Source of the DNA: Thermoplasmata archaeon
Lineage (GTDB): Archaea > Thermoplasmatota > Thermoplasmata > Thermoplasmatales > Thermoplasmataceae
Assembly: GCA_021797385.1 (NCBI GenBank)
Contig: JAJZZW010000063.1
Span: 1 to 9,849 of the forward strand
Length of the DNA stretch: 9,849 nt
Direction: 5' to 3'
This document shows positions 1-5,570 of this stretch, one piece after another. A model generated the notes under the pieces. That model searched no databases and was not told the origin of the DNA. It worked only from the letters and a program-made list of their open reading frames with translations. The position numbers were made by a program, and so were the translations under genes. How positions within the stretch are numbered: the first letter of the stretch is position 1; each line of letters opens with the position of its first letter.

Positions 1-1
1 G

Positions 2-1018
2 GCATTCTTTGCCGCATTGATATCCTTCATATTCACACACAGGGGCATGAAAATTTCAACAGATTACCAGATAGCCGGGGGCGTTATAGAGGTTGCAGTG
101 CTGCTTATAGGGTCAGCATTAATCATTATCAATGCTGGAAAACTCAATACCCTTGCGGTATTCAGCACAAAATACGTCTCAGGAATTTCGCAGCTTCTCT
201 TCGCAATGATCTATTCCATGATACTCTACTTCGGCACTACTGTGTCCATAACAGCCATGGGAGAGGAAGCAATAACACCACAGAAAACAATCAAAAAAGC
301 CCTCATAGGTACGGTCATACTTTCAGGCATAACTTTAATAATTGTTTCATATGCATTTACAATCGGCTGGGGGCCCTCTGCCATGGCTTCATTTGCAAGT
401 AGCAATGATCCCGGCGTTATACTCTTCAGCAAACTCAACCCTGTCATCTATATACTTTTAATTCTTGTAACAGTAAACAGTTTCATGGGATACAATATTT
501 CCGTGAGCAATGCCGATTCAAGAATATTTTATAGTTTTGCAAGGGATGGCATATTATTCCTTCCAGAAAGCATAGCAAAAATACACAAAAAATACAAAAC
601 GCCATCCAATGCCGCACTGACAATATTCATCATGTCCTTCATCATCGCTGTTGTTTTCGGTGTGCTATTCGGGCCTGTCCAGGGTGGGCTTATCATGCTA
701 CTGATCAACGCATACGCTGCATATACAGAGCACATCGTTGCATCCATATCCCTGCCATTCATGATGAAACGCATCGGTAAGCTCAGGGTTATTGAGCATA
801 TTATTATTCCTGTAATAGGAATATTGATTCTCGTAATTATAATGGCAGGCACACTGATATCCCCGGAAAAATACCCGGAGAATATAGCAGTATACATAGG
901 CATTGCGTGGATTCCCATTGCAGGGATAATGACACTGATAGAATACATGGTTCATCCCGAGAGGGTCAGGAGGGCAGCAAAGATGTCCATTGAGGAGGAG
1001 GCACTGGAGCCTAAATAA
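2..1018 (+). CDS. APC-superfamily amino-acid permease, 5' part missing at window edge
   Basis: This is an integral membrane transporter of the amino acid-polyamine-organocation superfamily, probably importing amino acids by proton symport; the substrate cannot be read from the sequence. The frame stays open to the left edge (five sense codons precede the TTG at 17), so the real start lies outside and that TTG is not a supported start. About 338 residues are visible. They align along their length with residues from about 140 to the end of the 477-aa permease at 7645-9078. Shared blocks are a GEEA..P...IKKAL loop, a SYA.T.GWG segment and an SRI.(Y/F)S..RDG loop near the SSR/DSR motif. About seven hydrophobic segments are visible, and the tail is charged and cytoplasmic-looking (ends EEEALEPK). 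The stop codon lies one base from the stop of the convergent broken MFS gene, leaving no room for a separate terminator. Family is confident, substrate unknown. Confidence 0.9.
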   Translation, partial: AFFAALISFIFTHRGMKISTDYQIAGGVIEVAVLLIGSALIIINAGKLNTLAVFSTKYVSGISQLLFAMIYSMILYFGTTVSITAMGEEAITPQKTIKKALIGTVILSGITLIIVSYAFTIGWGPSAMASFASSNDPGVILFSKLNPVIYILLILVTVNSFMGYNISVSNADSRIFYSFARDGILFLPESIAKIHKKYKTPSNAALTIFIMSFIIAVVFGVLFGPVQGGLIMLLINAYAAYTEHIVASISLPFMMKRIGKLRVIEHIIIPVIGILILVIIMAGTLISPEKYPENIAVYIGIAWIPIAGIMTLIEYMVHPERVRRAAKMSIEEEALEPK

Positions 1019-1019
1019 T

Positions 1020-1334
1020 TCACGCCACCTCAGCTGCTTTAAATTTCATCTTTTTCATATTGGAGTTGGAAGCAAATAGAAGGAACAGTATGACCGGAAA
1101 CAGTGCTATAAACATATATCTAAAGCCTATGGCATTTTCAATCAGGCCGCCAGCAGTTGGTGTTATTATCCCTATCGCCATCATTATGGAGAAGAAATAG
1201 CTGTTTGCCATATTCCTGTAGGACATGTCGAATGTTCTGCTGATGGATACTATGGATAGGGGATATGTTACGCCATGTGGCATTCCCAGAAGAAGATAGG
1301 CAATAATGTATATTAGGTTACGATTTCTGTTAAC
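1020..1334 (-). pseudogene. 3' fragment of MFS transporter split by the IS607 element (TM10-TM12)
   Basis: This stretch encodes the last ~104 residues of a major facilitator superfamily transporter. Three hydrophobic segments are visible: one starting NLIYIIAYLLLG, one around YFFSIMMAIGIITPTAGG, and one around FIALFPVILFLLF. They fit TM10, TM11 and TM12, and the GxxxPTAGG pattern is typical of TM11 of 12-TM MFS proteins. There are too few segments for a working transporter. The frame is also open upstream into the insertion element, so the ATG at 1337 is unlikely to be a real start. Joined to 3227-4104 (with one base restored there) this piece gives a protein of about 397 residues, close to the 404 residues of the intact neighbour. 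The gene converges on the upstream permease with a one-base gap. Confidence 0.85.
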
Positions 1335-1480
1335 CATGTTAACAAACCTCTTTAGAAGTTATCATCTCTTTTATGCTTAAACTTCTTGGATATAACCCGA
1401 TACCCTCTATCCCGTTGGCAAAAGCTTCAGGGATTGCTTTTTTAATTATATTATAGGAAGCCTGCAGGTCAGCATGCATT
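1318..1480 (-). ncRNA. candidate omega-RNA (reRNA) at the right end of the element, with guide entering the flank
   Basis: TnpB nucleases use an RNA transcribed through the 3' end of tnpB and the right end of the element; the last stretch, read from flanking DNA, is the guide. Here the tnpB stop is within about 10 bases of the inferred element edge, so any scaffold must lie inside the tnpB 3' coding region and the guide would start near 1333 (minus strand TAACAGAAATCG...). The placement rests only on family knowledge and the element boundary. I could not confirm a conserved fold by eye, and the upstream limit is arbitrary. Confidence 0.25.
1329..1343. repeat. GTTAAC-CAT-GTTAAC double palindrome at the right junction of the element
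   Basis: Two copies of the palindrome GTTAAC lie three bases apart exactly where the tnpB stop codon, the element edge and the resumed MFS frame meet. Either copy can serve as the crossover with the GT of the left flank and keep the MFS frame open, so the boundary is ambiguous by nine bases. Whether the repeat is part of the target, the element or both cannot be told from this copy alone. Confidence 0.6.
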
Positions 1481-2586
1481 AACGTTCCATTTGCTGACCT
1501 GAATACTCCCCTCTTTATTCTTTTTCCTGAATATGTTTCATGCTTATCTATTTCCTCATTATCAAGGAAAGAGCATTTGGATGTGTATGATTCTTCCTGT
1601 ATTATTACATTTATTCCATTCTCATTGCCTTTATAGTATATTTGATTAATTAATGTATTAAAAGGAATCTGTACAAAGTCCTGGTTATTCTTTTTTCCCA
1701 TATCCACATCCTGCTTCCATCCACTGTTATGGCCTATTACAATTGTATCTATTTTTAGATTCTTTGCATATGCTATAACAGCACTGGACAGCTTATGCAT
1801 TATATCCCTTATCTTCCTGTTCCTTGTTAAATATAACCTGTTTATCCTTTTAGTATTCTCCTTGTTCTTTCTCTGTTTATCATTTATAGATTTTAATCTT
1901 GCCAATTCCTTGTTGAAATATTGGTTGATGGATTTTAAAACACCACCCTTAACAGCAATGCCTTTCTCAGATATGCTGTTTCCAATGGTTATGATATTCC
2001 TTACTCCAATATCTATTCCCAGTATCCTGTCAGGATTTAAATCCGATATATCTGATATCTCTTTAGAATACACAATCTCTACATTATAGCCAGTTCCCAT
2101 TGGTATTATCCTTGCTTCCCTTAAATCCATATTATTGTCTAATCCTGTTCTCACCTCTAAATTCATTATTTTTGGGAATTTTAGCATTCCATTATCCATA
2201 TGGCACTGCTGGTTTGTAAATACAAGCATAAATTCACCATCCCTATGCTTGTATTTTGGTGGCTTTGGAACTCCTAAAAACAACTCCGGATTCTTCCTAT
2301 AGGATTTAAGTGCCTTAAAGAATGAGTTCCATGAGTCTTTTACCTTTTTGATAGTCCACTGTGCTGTCTGTGCAGGGAGTTTCTGGAAATTATTATTTTC
2401 CTCTATATCTGAAGGATTTGAGAATTGTTTTGCAAGCTCGTTATAAGGGGACATTTTCTCCCTGCTAAAGAACTGCTTTCTGAGAATGTAATTTGCTTGA
2501 TTGAATAAGTTCTTGGATGTATGGCACATTTTGGATACTGTGCCATTATCATGAATAAAGATTTGCCGTGTTCTAATTGCCCTCAT
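1339..2586 (-). CDS. tnpB: TnpB, RNA-guided nuclease-family protein of IS607 element (variant active site)
   Basis: This 415-residue protein is full length for the TnpB/OrfB family, the transposon-encoded ancestors of Cas12 that cut DNA under guidance of an RNA from the element's right end. An N-terminal OrfB helix-turn-helix region (about 1-180) precedes a RuvC-like core. RuvC-I is GIDIGVRN with D192. RuvC-III is ADLQASYN with D373. At the usual RuvC-II place the protein reads IGHNSGW (285-290 region), with no glutamate; the nearest candidate acid is E331 or E332 in EESYTS. Only one Cys (C338) remains where the canonical protein has a four-Cys zinc finger. A family-specific block QDFVQIPF lies near 302-309. 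The ATG overlaps the end of tnpA by 14 bases, which suggests translational coupling. The stop codon lies at the right edge of the element. The family call is secure. Nuclease activity is not: the acidic set would work only with a relocated RuvC-II residue. Confidence 0.93.
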   Translation of the reverse strand: MRAIRTRQIFIHDNGTVSKMCHTSKNLFNQANYILRKQFFSREKMSPYNELAKQFSNPSDIEENNNFQKLPAQTAQWTIKKVKDSWNSFFKALKSYRKNPELFLGVPKPPKYKHRDGEFMLVFTNQQCHMDNGMLKFPKIMNLEVRTGLDNNMDLREARIIPMGTGYNVEIVYSKEISDISDLNPDRILGIDIGVRNIITIGNSISEKGIAVKGGVLKSINQYFNKELARLKSINDKQRKNKENTKRINRLYLTRNRKIRDIMHKLSSAVIAYAKNLKIDTIVIGHNSGWKQDVDMGKKNNQDFVQIPFNTLINQIYYKGNENGINVIIQEESYTSKCSFLDNEEIDKHETYSGKRIKRGVFRSANGTLMHADLQASYNIIKKAIPEAFANGIEGIGLYPRSLSIKEMITSKEVC

Positions 2587-3175
2587 AGCCCACCTCTATT
2601 GAATTTTTATTTCTTTTTGAATATAATTTCATTGAATAACTGTGGAGCATTGAAGTTATATCATTAAATATTTCATCTGAATCCATTTTTTGATTCCCTG
2701 CTTCCGATATAACTATTATTTCAGTGCCAAACTTTTCAAATAGATGTTTGAATAAATCAAGGCCAGACCTGCCTAATCTATCCCTGTATGTTATTATTAC
2801 CCTTTCTACCCTGTAATCTATAATTTCATCCAGCATGTTAAAGAATTCTTTTCTCTTATCAAAGGATATTCCGGATGCTATATCTGAATATATTGCATTT
2901 ATTGTATATCCATTCATAAAGCACCACTGCTTCAGCTGCTGTATCTGATTTTCCAAATCTTCCTTCTGCTTTGCTGTTGATACCCTTGCATATATTACTG
3001 TCTTTCTTTTAACATCCTTATTTAATAATTTATAAACATCCTCATCATTATAATCATAAAAGCCATTGGGCATAGCTGTAAACCCTATTTTACCTGTTGA
3101 GGCATATACATGAAGTGTTTTTCTGGAGATGCGTAGAAGGTTTAATACCTCATTAGCCTTCATGGTTATTGCCAT
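2573..3175 (-). CDS. tnpA: IS607-family serine recombinase (transposase TnpA)
   Basis: This is the transposase of the element, a small serine recombinase that moves DNA through a circular intermediate with a covalent phosphoserine link. The N-terminal ~50 residues are a MerR-like helix-turn-helix (NLLRISRKTLHVYASTGKI) for binding the element ends. A resolvase-type catalytic domain follows: YARVST (62-67) with candidate nucleophile S66, then DLENQIQQL, and the RDRLGR motif at 131-136 with the arginines expected for catalysis. The total of 200 residues is normal for IS607 TnpA. Two start codons are possible, ATG at 3175 and ATG at 3163. A TATA-like box near 3188-3199 is about 30 bases from the second but only about 18 from the first, and family proteins usually begin MKA-EVL, so 3163 may be the true start. 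No damage is seen in the catalytic residues. Confidence 0.95.
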   Translation of the reverse strand: MAITMKANEVLNLLRISRKTLHVYASTGKIGFTAMPNGFYDYNDEDVYKLLNKDVKRKTVIYARVSTAKQKEDLENQIQQLKQWCFMNGYTINAIYSDIASGISFDKRKEFFNMLDEIIDYRVERVIITYRDRLGRSGLDLFKHLFEKFGTEIIVISEAGNQKMDSDEIFNDITSMLHSYSMKLYSKRNKNSIEVGYEGN

Positions 3176-3226
3176 AATATATCAATTGTATAAATAGTTA
3201 TTGAAATTATTCATAATATCATTCAC
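3176..3226 (-). promoter_or_regulatory. IS607 left end with tnpA promoter
   Basis: This very AT-rich 51-base stretch separates the interrupted MFS frame from tnpA. It holds a TATA-like box on the minus strand (TATTTATA, about 3190-3197) suited to tnpA transcription. It also holds an imperfect repeated block: GATATTATGAAT near the outer edge and GATATATTATGG next to the tnpA start. Repeats of this kind near the end could be TnpA binding sites, but that is inference. Confidence 0.45.
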
Positions 3227-4104
3227 ACCGAAGAACAGGAAAATTTTCCCTGTCAATGTAATAATAATCGCAGTTCCAAGATAGTGCCAGAGATTTTCCG
3301 GTGCCCGCCATGAAATGAAGAGCCTGGACGAAAATGAAACGATAAAAAACCGGTAAACAGCAGGGAAACATCAGAAAGGCTCAATTTCAGCACACTTTTA
3401 GCATATATCCCACCGAAGGTTATGAGCAATGCAAAAATAATATTGTATGCAAGAATTGCGTAGACTGCAACCCTGAACCCCGGCTCCCCGAATACACTTA
3501 CCTTCTTCTTTTTAATTTCTGATTTGCTGTCAGGAAATCTCAGAAATGGTGAAAGAACAGAAGCCACAACGCCCAGTGGCACAAAGAACAGGAATATGTA
3601 CCTTAAAGGTTCGAATTTAAGTATATACGACTCCAGTGCTGGCCCGGCAATCAGGCTCACACTGAGTGCAAGGGTATAAATCCCCAGGGCCTTTTCCCTG
3701 GCCTTCTTATCATCTATCATGCCCGCCGATGTAATTATATTCGGCATTATAGCACCGAAGGCAAGCCCCGCAACAGCTATGAAGATCCATACTGTTATAA
3801 AATTGGAAAACTGCATGACCGCCAGAATAACTGTGAAGCCTATATTCGATCCGATAAATAGATATCGGCGCCTTACTGCATCTAGCCGTGAATTAATTAA
3901 TCCAGTGGTGATGAAGGTAGCCAGTGCCATAAGTGACTCTGTGAGCCCGACCTCCAGCTGCCCGAAGTGAAGGTCATATTTGGAAAACAGGGATATGGTG
4001 GTCATCATCATGTTATTCGATGCCCTCACCATGAATGTTATGAATATTATAATGAGCACGGAATATGTGAGGTATGTATTCCTGATAATTTTTAATCTAT
4101 CCAT
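3227..4104 (-). pseudogene. 5' part of MFS transporter, frameshifted and truncated by the IS607 element (TM1-TM9)
   Basis: This is the first ~290 codons of a 12-TM major facilitator transporter, probably an exporter of small molecules. Visible are the TM2-3 loop with a weak motif A (GLINSRLDAVRRR), a TM5 segment with a motif-C-like SLIAGPALE, and the central charged loop SKSEIKKKK. The frame is lost inside TM8: after LLFTGF the original frame gives non-membrane sequence to a stop at 3255-3253. The -1 frame reads on convincingly as IVSFSSRLFISW, then TM9 (YLGTAIIITLTGKIFLFFG), up to the insertion. Start choice: the longer open frame begins with TTG at 4125, but the ATG at 4104 lies about 33 bases from a TATA-like box and is preferred. 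With the distal piece at 1020-1334 it would give about 397 residues. It lies 70-odd bases downstream of an intact, only distantly similar MFS gene on the same strand. Confidence 0.88.
3343..3349 (-). other. T_TTT_TTA heptamer at the MFS frameshift point
   Basis: Read on the minus strand in the zero frame, the codons are GGT TTT TTA, so the seven bases T TTT TTA fit the classical -1 slippery pattern X XXY YYZ. The shift needed to continue the MFS protein is exactly -1 at this point (equivalently one T lost from a run of seven). Simple slippage deletion in a T tract is the default explanation, given that the gene is also split by an insertion element. Programmed frameshifting is the alternative. 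Confidence 0.5.
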
Positions 4105-4130
4105 TTTATGCCACGGTATTCTCAATATAT

Positions 4131-4142
4131 TAATTTAAAATA
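4131..4142 (-). promoter_or_regulatory. TATA-like promoter of the broken MFS gene
   Basis: On the minus strand an A/T block (ATTTTAAATTAA) is centred about 33 bases before the ATG at 4104, a spacing that suits a short-leader archaeal transcript. It is too close to the alternative TTG at 4125 to serve it. It also argues that this gene is not simply the tail of an operon with the MFS gene upstream. Confidence 0.4.
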
Positions 4143-4177
4143 AATACTTTCATAAATTTATAATGATGATAGTTCTG

Positions 4178-5392
4178 TCAAGTCCTGTGCGCCGCTGCAA
4201 TATAAGTATTGCCTGAATTTCTGTACATGAAAGAGAATACAACAATTACGGCAGCGGAAAATATTCCGAATATGCATATGAGAGACCAGGTGGCCAGGCC
4301 GTTATAATGGAATGTGTACATTATATAGGTTCCCACGGAGGGGCCGAAAGCCCTGCCGATTGAATTGAACATGGAGTTAAATCCCATATACCTTCCAGTT
4401 TTGCCCGCCGGGGCCATCTTGGAAATAACTGTATTTATTGTTGGAGTTGTAAGGTTCTCCCCTACTGTAATTATGACCATGTCAAACATCAAATCGTATA
4501 AATTGGTAGAAAATGCAATAATAAAGTATCCCAGGGCATAAAACAGGGCACCGGCTATAAACGTTCCCAGGTCTCCGAACCTTGCAAACACCCTTATCAA
4601 TGGATACTGCCCGAGAACTACTACTATGCCGTTGATTGCATAGATATAACCCAGGTCAGCAACGTTGATTTTTATGGCAATTTCACTGTAAAGTGGCAGG
4701 GATACGGAAAACTGTGATGACAGCAGTATGATAAAGAAGGTTGCTATGCTGAAAACGAAAAGATATTTATCAAAAACAAGGAAAGGATTTCTGGTTCCAG
4801 TTCCTGTCTTCATCACATTCTGTTTCCTGACAAAGAGTATTATAATGGCCTGCAGGACACTTGCTATAACCAGTGCATAAAATATGTATATAATTCCGGA
4901 AGAGTAGATGAAGGATCCCATCAGGGGACCGATTGCCCATCCAACATTTGATAATATTCTGTAAATTGAATAGCCGCCTTCCCTGTCCTGGGATTCCGTA
5001 ACATCAGAAATAAGGGCACTAGCAGAGGGATATACAAGGGACCCTGAGAAGGAGGACATTATAAAGAGTATAATTGTAAGCGTGTATATATTGTATAGAA
5101 ATGACAGAGCTATTGAAAGGTAAATGAATATGCCTGAAACGCTTCCCAGCATCAGCGTGAATTTTCTCCCTTTCAGATCAGCCAGATAACCACCCAGTAT
5201 GCTGAATGCCATGGACATGAGGGATAGCAGTGTAAATATAACTCCTACAATATATACGGCAAGATGAAGGTATAAACTGAGGAATATTGCCATGAAGGGC
5301 CATGAGGCTCCCATGCCCAGTGATCGCATCATGGATGACAGACTTACTATTACAACCTGCCTGTTACGTATATCTGATGAAAAGGACGCCAT
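4178..5392 (-). CDS. MFS transporter, probable drug/metabolite exporter
   Basis: This intact 404-residue major facilitator superfamily protein has about 12 hydrophobic segments. The signature TM2-TM3 loop GGYLADLKGRK (67-77) is a good motif A, and the TM5 region YRILSNVGWAIGPLMGS (144-160) carries the motif-C-like GPxxGS typical of proton-coupled antiporters of the DHA1 type. The central loop near residues 190-205 (RKQNVMKTGTGTR) is positively charged, as expected for the cytoplasmic link between the two halves. The second half repeats the fold, with SIGRAFGPSVGTYI in TM11. A role in efflux is inferred from the family pattern; the substrate is unknown. It is divergently oriented to the 576-aa permease and lies 5' to the broken MFS gene on the same strand. 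The two MFS proteins are similar only at superfamily level, so they do not look like a recent tandem duplicate. Confidence 0.93.
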   Translation of the reverse strand: MASFSSDIRNRQVVIVSLSSMMRSLGMGASWPFMAIFLSLYLHLAVYIVGVIFTLLSLMSMAFSILGGYLADLKGRKFTLMLGSVSGIFIYLSIALSFLYNIYTLTIILFIMSSFSGSLVYPSASALISDVTESQDREGGYSIYRILSNVGWAIGPLMGSFIYSSGIIYIFYALVIASVLQAIIILFVRKQNVMKTGTGTRNPFLVFDKYLFVFSIATFFIILLSSQFSVSLPLYSEIAIKINVADLGYIYAINGIVVVLGQYPLIRVFARFGDLGTFIAGALFYALGYFIIAFSTNLYDLMFDMVIITVGENLTTPTINTVISKMAPAGKTGRYMGFNSMFNSIGRAFGPSVGTYIMYTFHYNGLATWSLICIFGIFSAAVIVVFSFMYRNSGNTYIAAAHRT

Positions 5393-5411
5393 TACGTTGT
5401 ATTGCAGGATA

Positions 5412-5430
5412 TTATAATAATATTATTTTA
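5412..5430 (-). promoter_or_regulatory. TATA-like promoter region of the intact MFS gene
   Basis: Read on the minus strand, an A/T-only block (AAAATAATATTATTATAAT) lies about 20-38 bases before the ATG at 5392. That is where an archaeal TATA box for a leaderless or short-leader transcript is expected. The run of A and T does not allow one exact box to be chosen. Confidence 0.4.
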
Positions 5431-5537
5431 ATGACATAATTTTATACAAAAAATATGTGCATTATGAATAATTTCTATACATTTTTATAATCAGGGAATA
5501 ATATGCTGCATCAATCATGACGTTACAAAAACTACAG

Positions 5538-5548
5538 TAAATATTAAA
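5538..5548 (+). promoter_or_regulatory. TATA-like promoter of the 576-aa permease
   Basis: The sequence TAAATATTAAA is centred about 28 bases before the ATG at 5571, and no Shine-Dalgarno-like purine block precedes that ATG (ATAAAACAGA only). Together these suggest a leaderless transcript. The 178-base gap to the divergent MFS gene holds both promoters. Confidence 0.5.
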
Positions 5549-5570
5549 TTCTATATGTTAATAAAACAGA

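Larger units (their letters stand above)
1335..3226 (-). mobile_element. IS607-family insertion sequence (tnpA + tnpB)
   Basis: This is a two-gene transposable element of about 1.9 kb in the IS607 family: a MerR-like HTH plus serine recombinase TnpA followed by a TnpB, both on the minus strand and overlapping by 14 bases. It is more AT-rich than the flanking transporter genes. The edges are inferred from where the interrupted MFS reading frame resumes. The left edge is near 3226-3225 (minus-strand GT, after the codons for FFG) and the right edge near 1334-1333, or equally 1343-1342, because the sequence GTTAAC occurs twice there. No target duplication longer than about 2 bases is visible, as expected for a serine-recombinase element. 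Both genes look full length, so the copy may still be active or have arrived recently. The exact ends are uncertain by about 10 bases. Confidence 0.85.

Noticed and set aside
529..948. Open frame on the minus strand opposite the left permease
   Set aside because: It is antisense to a well-supported permease; its composition mirrors the codon pattern of the sense strand and shows no family motif.
1020..1337. A free-standing 105-aa membrane protein
   Set aside because: It carries only TM10-TM12 of an MFS fold, its frame is open upstream into the element, and it joins cleanly to the 5' piece beyond the element.
1862..2089. 75-codon open frame on the plus strand inside tnpB
   Set aside because: It is antisense to the RuvC-I coding part of tnpB and unsupported by any motif.
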